The notes under the pieces: model-generated
Seen by the model: only the letters and a program-made list of their open reading frames with translations
The model's database searches: none
Told to the model about the DNA's origin: nothing
Assembly (NCBI GenBank): GCA_937871605.1
Contig: CALMRM010000078.1
Coordinates: 1-12,666 of the forward strand
DNA: 12,666 nucleotides
Source: an uncultured Terriglobus sp.
GTDB taxonomy: Bacteria > Acidobacteriota > Terriglobia > Terriglobales > Acidobacteriaceae
Reading direction: 5' to 3'
In this document: in pieces, positions 1 to 7,111 of the stretch
Position numbering within the stretch: position 1 is the first letter of the stretch
Layout: every line of letters begins with the position of its first letter
Translations under genes and position numbers: made by a program

Positions 1-795
1 GAACAGGCCGGGTTGACGGCTGCCGACGAAGACTAAATTATACAAATCGTAGAAAGCCATATCATTAAAAAAAATTAGGCCTACGTTCCATGTGTCAACG
101 ACCTTTTGCCGCTTCAGGTCGACAACAGCAACTTGTTGCTTGTCTCGCACGTTTACATACAAGCGGCTTCTCGCATCGTCTACCGCCATCGCCTCAAGAT
201 TGTTACCCTCGACACGTATGCTTCCGGTGACCTTGTGAGTGTCTACATTGAGCTCGGCAATTTCGGAGTAGGGCAGATTCGCCGATTTCCCGCCATTCCC
301 GATAAAGAAGGTACGTCTTCCGGCGTCATAAAGTCCGGTGTCGGGAGAGTCGGTCTTTCCCGTGGATGATCCGTCGATGAGGGCGACGCGATCCACCTGG
401 TGCAGGTCGTCTGCAGACAAAAAGATCGCGGCGGAAACCCCACCGTCCGCAACAATGAGCTCATTCTTCTCTGGAATGTAAGCGAGTGCGTGCGGCGTCT
501 TTACTCCACCGGACGACTGTAGATGCTCACCGGTGCTGGCCTTGAAGACTTCTATAGTGTGATGTTCCTCGGCGGCGATGAACAAACGATCACGCTTGAA
601 ATCAACGGCCAGAAAATCGAAATCACCTTCGATGCCGGGCAATGATGTCGCGTGGATTAGTTGCAGAGCGTCCGGATCTTTCATGGTGAGTGTGACGCCC
701 TTTTCGACTGCCGCCGGTGCTGCTTGAGGCTTGGCAGGGGTCGTCACGCTAGCAGCGGCAGCGAATGCAAATAGGATGGCGTTTTTCGAGGCCAA
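1..795 (-). CDS. Secreted YncE-like beta-propeller protein (3' end cut by window edge)
   Basis: The minus-strand frame stays open from a TTG start at 795 to the window edge, giving 265 residues without the C-terminus. The TTG is chosen because a strong Shine-Dalgarno AAGGAGG (801-807) lies 5 nt upstream and the resulting N-terminus (ASKNAILFAFAAAASV) looks like an export signal; the first internal ATG would remove it. The rest shows repeating blades typical of YncE/cytochrome D1-type propellers: FLAVDFKRDRLFIAAEEHHTIEVF (about residues 61-84), HALAYIPEKNELIVADGG (102-119), LEAMAVDDARSRLYVNVRD (200-218) and a following NDMAF...LVFVGSR blade (244-260). Such proteins are usually periplasmic or surface-exposed, with no assigned reaction. 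It lies 62 bp after the WG-repeat gene and is probably co-transcribed with it and TonB receptor 1. Residues 240-257 are unusually aromatic and AT-rich, with an A8 run at 67-74. The fold is fairly certain; the function is unknown. Confidence 0.8.
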   Translation of the reverse strand, partial: MASKNAILFAFAAAASVTTPAKPQAAPAAVEKGVTLTMKDPDALQLIHATSLPGIEGDFDFLAVDFKRDRLFIAAEEHHTIEVFKASTGEHLQSSGGVKTPHALAYIPEKNELIVADGGVSAAIFLSADDLHQVDRVALIDGSSTGKTDSPDTGLYDAGRRTFFIGNGGKSANLPYSEIAELNVDTHKVTGSIRVEGNNLEAMAVDDARSRLYVNVRDKQQVAVVDLKRQKVVDTWNVGLIFFNDMAFYDLYNLVFVGSRQPGLF

Positions 796-857
796 ACGGT
801 CCTCCTTCTTCAAGTTAAAGCGGACAGGGCTGCTAAAGAAGAGCAGTCCATGCCGAA

Positions 858-1826
858 CTATGCTGGTGCTTTGTACATGCGCAGATTCGTTTTGTCTGAA
901 CAGCTCATGTCTTGCTTCCAGATGGGAGACAGGGTGCGGTCGAGATACATAAGTTGATTATTCAATGTCACCATGATGTAACTCGAATCGAATGAATCCA
1001 TTTCGTCATACTGCGGCTTTAAAATGAGTTTTCCGTCTAAATCGATGAGGCCCCATTTACCATCCTGCTTTACGGGGCAGAGATGCTCGGTCTCGCTGAA
1101 CTCTCCTGTCTTTTCCCAGAGCGCGGGCAGCGCCACAGAGCCGTTCACATGGATGAATCCCCATTTGCCGTCCATAAGTACAGCGCAGACATTGGCGTTA
1201 AAGCTAGTGACAGTGTCGTAGCGGAATGGGAGGATCGTCTTTCCCGCTTTGTCGATGAAGCCCCACTTGTTGTTCATTTGTACAGGCGCAATCTCATCGC
1301 TGTATCCGTGCACGGTCTGGTAAATGGCTGGAATCACCAGGGCTCCCGTTGGATCAATAAAGCCCCACTTACCGTTAACACGAACGCGGGCGCGCCCGTT
1401 CTGGAAGCTGCGGGTCAGCTCAAAGCGTTGCGGAAACGCCTCAGAGCCATCGGGGCGAATGAAATGCCACTCGGAACCAACGCGAACGGGGCTGCAGTTA
1501 TAACGAAAATTGCGTGCTTCATCATACTGCGGGGCAAGCGTCTCGTTTCCGCCGCGGTCGATGTAGCCCCACTTGCCGTTACGGCGCACCGCTGCCCAGT
1601 CTGTTGCGAAGGGCAGAGCGGCTTCGTAACGAGCCGGGACTGCAAGAACACCTCTGCCGTCCACATATCCAAAGCTCCCGCAGACGTTCACGGGCAGCAG
1701 GGTACGCGCTTGTTGCTGGGCATGCATGAGAACGCCGGGGCTGAGCGCGGCGGCAGACGCAATCTTGCAAAAGAGGCGGCGGTCCAACTGAGGTTGGTTG
1801 AACGCGCTCGAAAACAAACGTGACAC
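858..1826 (-). CDS. Exported WG-repeat (KWG) protein with ~8 repeats of 34 residues
   Basis: This encodes 322 residues from a GTG start at 1826. That start has AAGGAG 6 nt upstream and avoids the overlap with the receptor gene created by the longer open frame reaching 1964. Residues 1-40 contain RR and a hydrophobic stretch (FCKIASAAALSPGVLMHAQQQA), consistent with export. The remainder is a WG-repeat array. KWGYID (85-90), KWGFID (153-158 and 187-192), KWGFIH (221-226) and KWGLID (257-262) are clear, and degenerate copies occur at FGYVD (52-56), EWHFI (119-123) and LMYLD (292-296). The spacing is 34 residues except for one step of 36. Each unit ends in a P-x-x-Y/F-type segment such as LAPQYDE. 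WG repeats form beta-rich structures often involved in binding; no catalytic activity can be assigned. The gene begins 31 bp after the TonB receptor 1 stop, so it is probably in the same operon and may work at the cell surface with that receptor. Confidence 0.87.
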   Translation of the reverse strand: MSRLFSSAFNQPQLDRRLFCKIASAAALSPGVLMHAQQQARTLLPVNVCGSFGYVDGRGVLAVPARYEAALPFATDWAAVRRNGKWGYIDRGGNETLAPQYDEARNFRYNCSPVRVGSEWHFIRPDGSEAFPQRFELTRSFQNGRARVRVNGKWGFIDPTGALVIPAIYQTVHGYSDEIAPVQMNNKWGFIDKAGKTILPFRYDTVTSFNANVCAVLMDGKWGFIHVNGSVALPALWEKTGEFSETEHLCPVKQDGKWGLIDLDGKLILKPQYDEMDSFDSSYIMVTLNNQLMYLDRTLSPIWKQDMSCSDKTNLRMYKAPA

Positions 1827-1857
1827 GTGATTCTCCTTGAAGGTAGTGAGAGATGGT

Positions 1858-4848
1858 CTAGAAGCTGCCGCGCAAACCAAACTCGAAAACGCGCTGTGTT
1901 GCCGTACCGGTAGCACCTGCATTGATCTGAGTGGTGATCTGGCCAAAGTTCTGCGCTGAGACATTTGTCGCGGGCAGCCCGTACTGCGCGCGGTTGAGCA
2001 GGTTGAAGCCCTCGGCGCGCAGGCTTAATGCGTACCGATCTAATCGAAGAAGGTCTTTCTGCAGAGAGCCATCTATCTGCCACGTACCCGGGCCACGCAG
2101 CAGATTGCGCGGCGCGTTCCCAAAGGTTCCTGCCGCCGGCGCTGCGAATGCTGCTGCGTTAATCCAGTGCTGTGGCGTGCGCCCTGTAGCTGGTACGAAG
2201 GAGATACCCGGCACAATGTTTGGCCGCTGCGGAGAAAGAGAGTTACCGTCTGGCAAACTCGCAGCGCTGCGCGTGATCGTTACGTTGAGCGGCAGCCCCG
2301 TACGCGCTGCGGCGATCCCGCTAACCTGCCACCCGGACCCGAGCGCACCTGCCACACCGCGCAGGGTAGAGGCATGCCCATGGCTGGCACCAAATTGGTA
2401 GACGGCGCTGGCTGTAAACGATGACCGTACGTCCTGATCGCTGCTCGCCCGTTCACAGATGCGGCAGGCCACGTTTTGCGGGTAGTCCTGCTCGCCGCCA
2501 CCTGTTGTGCCGTCATTTATTGAGTGCGACCAGAGATAGTTGGCGCCAAAAAGCAGACCTTGCGAGAACTGCCGGTTGATCTGAGCGGAGAGGCCGCTGA
2601 AGTTTGCATTGTTTCCACTCAGCTTGTAATCCACCTGGCCGAATGCGGCCAACGGCCGAGTGCCTGTGACAGGATTCAACAGATTGACATAAGAGCGCGA
2701 CGGTAAGTGCGCACCATGATTGCCGATATACCCGATTTCAGACTGTACCTGGAAGGGAAGCCGTTGTTGGACGGAGACACCAAACTCACCCACCTGCTCG
2801 TCAACGCGTCCCCGGTACAGGCCGCGCGGCGCGTTGGCCGTGTTGGCACCAAGCGCGAGAAAGGGCGTGAGCGGATAACTGAGAGTTGGGATCTGCGCGC
2901 TCGAAAAGAGTAGCCGCGAGGTAATGTTGTTGAGCGGAGCAGTCAGATCGCCCAACTGACCTTCCCCGAAGTAGAGGCCGTATCCGCCTCGGAAGACGGT
3001 GTTTCCTCCCAAAGATTCCGGTGCCCAGGTTAGAGCGAAGCGCGGCCCGATATCTGCATGAGTAGCATTGTAAAAAGGCCCGCCTGGCGTGCAGAAACCC
3101 GCAGGACAGGTGAGCGGGTCGAAGGCTTTAGACCTGCCCAACACCTCAGAGAAGGCGCCGAATGAGTCGTATCGCAGACCGAGGCTCAAGGTTAGGTTTG
3201 GCCGAAACTTGAATTGATCTTGAAAGAAGAGGTCGAACTCCGTCTTTCGTGCACCACCCGTCGGCACCGCCGCCAGCACTGCGGCAGAGTCAAGTCCGTT
3301 TACAGCAAATCTCGTCAGGCTGCTGTAGGTCAGCTGGGTTTCAGCGGTATTGCCTAAATTGATCTGTACGCGCCGCAACCCGCCACCAGTGGTAATGCTG
3401 TGCCGGCCAAAAACCGCGTCCAGTGTGTCCGTGAATGAGTACGCCGTTGCGTTCTGGTTCTGTGCAAGGCTGTCATGTAAGGTGGTGAAGCCCGGCACCG
3501 ATACCTGAATCGGGAGTACCGTTGCATTTGCGATCTGATACGGCGTTCGGTTGATGCCGAACTTCGATTCATTCAGAAGTGCGCTGTTGAAGGTGTGCTC
3601 TAAAGAGACAACACCGTTCTTGGGGTTGTTCTGGATCTGCTGTGTGTCCTGCAGAAAGCCCGTCGAGTCGCCGTATGGCACCTGTAGGCGTCCCTGATCG
3701 AGGTTGATGCGCAGATAGCCCGAGGTGCGGGCGTTAAAAACTTGATCTACGCGTGCAAGCCCGAAATCTTCATTTTGTGTTTGACTTCCGGCAGAGCTGT
3801 AGCTGAAAACATTCGGGTTTGCAGTCGCGGTTTGTCCTGCCGGATAGGCCGCCAAAATTGAAGCGAGTGCAGGGGAACGCGCAAGGGTCTGCTGGGCAAA
3901 GGCGGGACTGGGAACGAATCCCACCAGCGGCTGTCTCAGAACTTGGCGAAGGCCCTCGTAATTTGCGAAAAAGAAGGTGTGATCACGCACGAGCTTGCCG
4001 CCGACACTGCCGCCGAACTGATTCAAACGTAACGGCAGCCGACTGGTTGAGAACAGTGCTCGCGCGTTCAGTACATCGTTGCGCAAGAACTCGTAAGCGC
4101 TGCCGCGAAGCGCATTTGTGCCACTGCGCGAGACCACGTTCCCCTGTCCGCCGGGCGTGCCGCCGTACTCCGCCGAATAGAGCGCCGAATTAACACGGAA
4201 TTCACGGATCGATTCGGATGCTAGTTGGATCCGCAGATCGGATTTTTCACTTTGCCGCAAAATGCCACTCGCATCTACCCCGTCGAGCAGAATCCTGTTG
4301 TCATCCAGACCGTGCCCGGCAAAGCGAATGCTGGTTTGGTTCCCACTGCCAGTATTAATTGCGCCTGGAACCAGGATCATCAGTCCTGCCCAGTTTCGAC
4401 CATTAATTGGCAGGTTCTCTACCTGCTGCCGGGCAATAACACCGCCCGTGGTCGCACTGTCTTGATCCAGCGTAACCGTGGACGCCTCGACCGCTACGGT
4501 CTGCTCCACCGCGTTAATTGCCAGAATTAGATTGATGGTACGGAATTCGCCAACTTGTAAATCGATATTGTCTAGCTTCTGAGTCGCAAAGCCGGGTGCA
4601 CTTACGTTTATGCTGCAGCGTCCCAGGGGCAAGGCTGAGAGGACGTATTCGCCTGCGGTCGTCGATGGAACAGTGCGGGTGAAACCGGTTTGTGGGAAAA
4701 GCACCGTGACAGCGGCATTCTCCACGGTGGCACCCGTTGCGTCAGAAATGATGCCCTTAAGATTTGCACGGTCGATTTGCGCTATCAGCATCGCCGGAGC
4801 AAACAATGCTGAGAGAGCGGACGCGCGGGTGAAACGAAGCAGTCTCAT
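1858..4848 (-). CDS. Oar-like TonB-dependent receptor (TonB receptor 1)
   Basis: An outer-membrane beta-barrel receptor of 996 residues, within the normal size of Oar-like receptors. The ATG at 4848 is preferred: AGAGG lies 8 nt upstream and the product starts with a classic signal peptide (MRLLRFTRASALSALFAPAMLIAQ). The upstream in-frame extension to 5016 would overlap the divergent regulator gene and cover its promoter. Residues about 27-120 form a carboxypeptidase-regulatory-like domain (LKGIISDATGATVENAAVTV, GEYVLSALPLG). A plug follows with ENLPINGRNWAGL (144-156), ILLDGVDASG (186-195) and VVSRSGTNALRGSAYEFLRND (238-258). The rest is barrel, ending in FEFGLRGSF with the terminal aromatic expected for Bam-dependent insertion. 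The substrate is unknown; ExbB/ExbD/TonB are not in the window. The gene heads the minus-strand operon with the WG-repeat and beta-propeller genes, and an OmpR-type box with a -10-like TATTCT lies upstream. Confidence 0.93.
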   Translation of the reverse strand: MRLLRFTRASALSALFAPAMLIAQIDRANLKGIISDATGATVENAAVTVLFPQTGFTRTVPSTTAGEYVLSALPLGRCSINVSAPGFATQKLDNIDLQVGEFRTINLILAINAVEQTVAVEASTVTLDQDSATTGGVIARQQVENLPINGRNWAGLMILVPGAINTGSGNQTSIRFAGHGLDDNRILLDGVDASGILRQSEKSDLRIQLASESIREFRVNSALYSAEYGGTPGGQGNVVSRSGTNALRGSAYEFLRNDVLNARALFSTSRLPLRLNQFGGSVGGKLVRDHTFFFANYEGLRQVLRQPLVGFVPSPAFAQQTLARSPALASILAAYPAGQTATANPNVFSYSSAGSQTQNEDFGLARVDQVFNARTSGYLRINLDQGRLQVPYGDSTGFLQDTQQIQNNPKNGVVSLEHTFNSALLNESKFGINRTPYQIANATVLPIQVSVPGFTTLHDSLAQNQNATAYSFTDTLDAVFGRHSITTGGGLRRVQINLGNTAETQLTYSSLTRFAVNGLDSAAVLAAVPTGGARKTEFDLFFQDQFKFRPNLTLSLGLRYDSFGAFSEVLGRSKAFDPLTCPAGFCTPGGPFYNATHADIGPRFALTWAPESLGGNTVFRGGYGLYFGEGQLGDLTAPLNNITSRLLFSSAQIPTLSYPLTPFLALGANTANAPRGLYRGRVDEQVGEFGVSVQQRLPFQVQSEIGYIGNHGAHLPSRSYVNLLNPVTGTRPLAAFGQVDYKLSGNNANFSGLSAQINRQFSQGLLFGANYLWSHSINDGTTGGGEQDYPQNVACRICERASSDQDVRSSFTASAVYQFGASHGHASTLRGVAGALGSGWQVSGIAAARTGLPLNVTITRSAASLPDGNSLSPQRPNIVPGISFVPATGRTPQHWINAAAFAAPAAGTFGNAPRNLLRGPGTWQIDGSLQKDLLRLDRYALSLRAEGFNLLNRAQYGLPATNVSAQNFGQITTQINAGATGTATQRVFEFGLRGSF

Positions 4849-4893
4849 AAAGAGAACCTCTGCCTTCCAAAGCCAAGCGGTGAGAACACTTCG

Positions 4894-4899
4894 AGAATA
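4894..4899 (-). promoter_or_regulatory. Candidate -10 element of the TonB receptor 1 promoter
   Basis: On the minus strand this reads TATTCT, matching 4 of 6 positions of TATAAT. It begins exactly 10 bp downstream of the minus-strand tandem box (4926 to 4910), so the box covers the -35 position. Transcription would start near 4887, leaving a leader of about 39 nt before the ATG at 4848. No recognisable sigma-70 -35 hexamer is present, which fits a promoter that depends on an activator. Confidence 0.5.
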
Positions 4900-4909
4900 G
4901 GGAGGTGAT

Positions 4910-4926
4910 CTAAAAACAATCTGAAG
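4910..4926 (-). promoter_or_regulatory. OmpR-family tandem box upstream of TonB receptor 1
   Basis: On the minus strand this reads CTTCAG-attgt-TTTTAG: two 6-bp half-sites in direct orientation, 11 bp apart. The first half-site is identical to those at 7760 and 11320; the second differs from CTTAAG at two positions. The box points toward TonB receptor 1. It is also about 50 bp upstream of the response regulator start, so it could serve autoregulation. The arrangement resembles the CTTAAG-N5-CTTAAG sites known for PmrA/QseB-type regulators. Binding by the adjacent regulator is an inference. Confidence 0.5.
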
Positions 4927-4933
4927 AACAAGC

Positions 4934-4958
4934 CATGTCACCGAAAATTCACGACATG
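4934..4958. promoter_or_regulatory. Short inverted repeat in the divergent promoter region
   Basis: CATGTC (4934-4939) and GACATG (4953-4958) are perfect inverted 6-mers with a 13-nt spacer. They lie just upstream of the CATACT hexamer (4963-4968) and flank the expected -35 region of the response regulator promoter. The repeat could be an operator, but arms this short may occur by chance. Confidence 0.25.
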
Positions 4959-4962
4959 CACG

Positions 4963-4968
4963 CATACT
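4963..4968 (+). promoter_or_regulatory. Candidate -10 element of the response regulator, possibly leaderless
   Basis: CATACT matches 4 of 6 TATAAT positions and lies 7 nt upstream of the A of the regulator's ATG (4976). Transcription from it would begin at or next to the start codon. No Shine-Dalgarno sequence is visible upstream of that ATG, so a leaderless mRNA is plausible. No convincing -35 is present. Confidence 0.35.
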
Positions 4969-4975
4969 GTGTCGC

Positions 4976-5656
4976 ATGCGAGTGTTGATAGCAGAGGACA
5001 AGGTGCGCATGGCCATGCTGCTGCAGCGCTCACTGCAGCGGGAGGGCTACCTGGTAGTCGTTGTGCACGACGGTGAGTCGGCACTCACGGCAATCGGTCG
5101 TCATCGTCCGGACGCAATTGTCATGGACGTCATGATGCCGAAGCTGGATGGTTTTCAGGTACTGGCACGCCTGCGCAGCATGGACGTGCGGATTCCAACA
5201 ATACTGCTGACGGCGAAGCATACAAGCGAGGACATCGTTACAGGTCTCGACCTCGGTGCGGACGATTACCTTACGAAGCCCTTCGAATTGGCAGTACTCT
5301 TAGCGCGTTTACGTGCTGTTGTGCGCAGACCCTCGACTTTGGTGAAGGGGCCCTTGCGCGCGGGTGACCTTGTGCTGCACTTCGAAACGCATGAGATTGA
5401 ATGTGCCGGGCAGCGACGTGTACTGACACCGCTTGAGTTCACGTTGTTACAAGGCCTCATGCAGCGCGTTGGCAGGGTGGTGCGCAAGGAAGAACTCGTT
5501 AAGATCGGTTGGGGAAACGATGATGCATTCCAAGAGGGAACCCTCTACGTCTTCATACGGGCGCTGAGAGGAAAAATGCATGCGCTCGGCATTCCAGACA
5601 TGCTGCACACGGTTCGCGGGGTCGGCTATGTGTTGCGCCCTGCCGCTGAGGAATGA
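4976..5656 (+). CDS. OmpR/PhoB-family two-component response regulator (CusR/QseB-like)
   Basis: A cytoplasmic DNA-binding regulator of 226 residues, the normal length for this family. The receiver domain (about 1-118) carries the acidic pair E7/D8, phosphoacceptor D51 in IVMDVMMPKLDGF, T79 in ILLTA and K101 in YLTKPF, so it should be phosphorylatable. Residues about 126-222 form the winged-helix domain, with LTPLEFTLLQGL (150-161) and the C-terminal HTVRGVGYVLRP (211-222) typical of OmpR-family effectors. The ATG at 4976 is where family members begin (MRVLIAED); it has no visible Shine-Dalgarno. The partner kinase follows with an ATGA overlap, so the two are translationally coupled. A tandem box of the type bound by this family occurs in the upstream region and before two further genes, making this protein the best candidate regulator of the locus. 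The inducing signal is unknown. Confidence 0.95.
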   Translation: MRVLIAEDKVRMAMLLQRSLQREGYLVVVVHDGESALTAIGRHRPDAIVMDVMMPKLDGFQVLARLRSMDVRIPTILLTAKHTSEDIVTGLDLGADDYLTKPFELAVLLARLRAVVRRPSTLVKGPLRAGDLVLHFETHEIECAGQRRVLTPLEFTLLQGLMQRVGRVVRKEELVKIGWGNDDAFQEGTLYVFIRALRGKMHALGIPDMLHTVRGVGYVLRPAAEE

Positions 5657-7071
5657 AACCGGTCTCCATCAGCGTTCGGCTTACCGCCTGGTACGCCGGT
5701 GTCTCTGCCCTTGGGTTCATAACATTCGGCGTGGTGATGTGGTTTGTGCTTGCGCGATCGATGATCTCGTGGAAAGACCGTACGCTGCAGATGCGCGCCT
5801 CACGCGTGGAACAGGTTTTGAACGGGTCATCTACGGGGAATGTTAAGGCGCTTAATCACCGGCTGGAGGACGTCGTCGAAGTTCTTCCGGAGGGTGAGTG
5901 GATACACATCGTAAAGGCAGATGGCCGTGTGCTGTACCCCTCGAATGTGCCGCCCGCCGTCAGCGGAATTCAATCAGCTTGCAAGACGGCGCTCTACCGC
6001 GACCACGTTGTGCAACGCGAACGCTTTCGCGAGCTTTGCCATCCCGTAACGTACGCCGGGGAACAGGCGTTTCTGCTTGTACCTAGTCCTCTCAGTGAAG
6101 ATCGCATTCTTCTCCGCATTTTCACGTTGGGGCTCTACCGCATGGTTCCGATCCTGCTACTGGTGGCCTCCACGGGTGGGTACCTGCTCAGCCGACGCGC
6201 ACTGGCGCCGGTGGATATTGTGATTGCAGAAGCCAAGGCAATAACAGCCGACGACCTCAGTAAACGCCTGACGCTCTCAGCGGCCGACGATCAACTGCGA
6301 CGACTTGGGGTGGAGTGGAACAGCCTGCTTTCCCGCATCGAGAAAGCCATGATCCGCATCTCCCAGTTCACGGCCGACGCTTCTCACGAACTGCGTAGCC
6401 CGGTCGCGTTCATCCGCGCAACAGCCGAGTATCATCTGGGAGATCCTGACCTAACGGAAGATCTGAAGGATACCTTTCGCGCCATCGTCGACGAGTCGTG
6501 CATGATCACAGACCTGTTGGAAAATCTCTTGTTACTGGCCGGTACAGAAGCTGTGGAATCGGGTTCTCCGCAGATGGTGCCAGTAGATGTAGATGCACTG
6601 GTGACAGAGCTGGCTCTGCGGTTCGCCCCCGGGCTGAGCGCGCAACATCAGCAGCTCCATATCCAGACGCCGGACCCACCTCTGCCTATGTTGCGCATGA
6701 ACGCAGGGCATCTTCGTCGCGTGCTCACCACGGTCCTTGAGAACGCAAGCAAGTACACCCCGAAAGCTGGGTGCATCCACGTGACCTACGCCGTGCAGCA
6801 CTCTCTACAAATCTCCATCGCAGACACCGGTATTGGTATCGCGGCGGAACATTTGGACCGCATCTTTGACCGGTTCTTTCGTGTGGATCAGGTGCGCACG
6901 GGCATGAAAGAAGGTGTCGGCCTGGGATTACCAATCGCCAAGCAGTTGATGGAGCAGTATCATGGCACGATCTCGGTCGTTAGCCAGCTGCAAAAGGGAA
7001 CGTGCGTTACGCTTACCTTTCCGGCGGCGTTGCTCCATGGTTCCGTGAGTGCGATGCAGCTTGAGCGATGA
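5653..7071 (+). CDS. Membrane sensor histidine kinase (HAMP-HisKA-HATPase, heavy-metal-sensor-like)
   Basis: A 472-residue inner-membrane kinase and partner of the preceding regulator; its ATG overlaps the regulator stop as ATGA. The N-terminus SISVRLTAWYAGVSALGF leads into TM1 (about 12-34). A periplasmic sensor region follows (about 36-157), then TM2 (about 158-180) and a HAMP linker (about 181-235). HisKA has the phosphoaccepting H245 in FTADASHELRSP. The ATPase domain has the N box with N364 (VLENASKYTP), the G1 box DTGIG (391-395), the F box FDRFFR (405-410) and the G2 box GVGLGLP (421-427), so all catalytic elements are present. Architecture and length resemble CusS-type sensors, but no metal-binding cluster is obvious. 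The sensor region contains two cysteines, C110 and C129, which could form a disulfide. Predicted to phosphorylate the 4976-5656 regulator; the ligand is unknown. Confidence 0.95.
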   Translation: MKPVSISVRLTAWYAGVSALGFITFGVVMWFVLARSMISWKDRTLQMRASRVEQVLNGSSTGNVKALNHRLEDVVEVLPEGEWIHIVKADGRVLYPSNVPPAVSGIQSACKTALYRDHVVQRERFRELCHPVTYAGEQAFLLVPSPLSEDRILLRIFTLGLYRMVPILLLVASTGGYLLSRRALAPVDIVIAEAKAITADDLSKRLTLSAADDQLRRLGVEWNSLLSRIEKAMIRISQFTADASHELRSPVAFIRATAEYHLGDPDLTEDLKDTFRAIVDESCMITDLLENLLLLAGTEAVESGSPQMVPVDVDALVTELALRFAPGLSAQHQQLHIQTPDPPLPMLRMNAGHLRRVLTTVLENASKYTPKAGCIHVTYAVQHSLQISIADTGIGIAAEHLDRIFDRFFRVDQVRTGMKEGVGLGLPIAKQLMEQYHGTISVVSQLQKGTCVTLTFPAALLHGSVSAMQLER

Positions 7072-7111
7072 GGAGCACCACGCGAGCTTCGCTTGGTGTC
7101 GCTTCATCGCT
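7064..7111. terminator. Long imperfect hairpin at a convergent gene junction, bidirectional terminator candidate
   Basis: Outer arms AGCGATGA (7064-7071) and TCATCGCT (7104-7111) pair perfectly. CACCA (7076-7080) pairs with TGGTG (7094-7098) and GCGA (7082-7085) with TCGC (7089-7092), around a GCT loop with small internal mismatches. It sits between two converging genes and its outer arms include both TGA stop codons. There is no U-tract on either side (only TTTT at 7115-7118), so it is not a standard intrinsic terminator. It could still block readthrough or stabilise both 3' ends. Confidence 0.5.

Noticed and set aside
1..80. Apparent frameshift and TAG stop (33-35) truncating the beta-propeller gene
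   Set aside because: On recounting, the A run at 67-74 is eight bases long. With eight the frame stays open to the window edge and encodes a sensible next blade (NDMAF...LVFVGSR). The TAG is in another frame.
1083..1823. 246-codon open frame on the plus strand opposite the WG-repeat gene
   Set aside because: It is entirely antisense to a convincing repeat protein. Its product has no recognisable domain, and long shadow frames are expected opposite repetitive coding DNA.
1827..1964. Extension of the WG-repeat gene upstream to 1964
   Set aside because: It would overlap the receptor gene on the same strand. AAGGAG before the GTG at 1826 explains the start better.
4849..5016. N-terminal extension of TonB receptor 1 to 5016
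   Set aside because: It would overlap the divergent response regulator and cover the promoter region. The signal peptide and a ribosome site both support the ATG at 4848.
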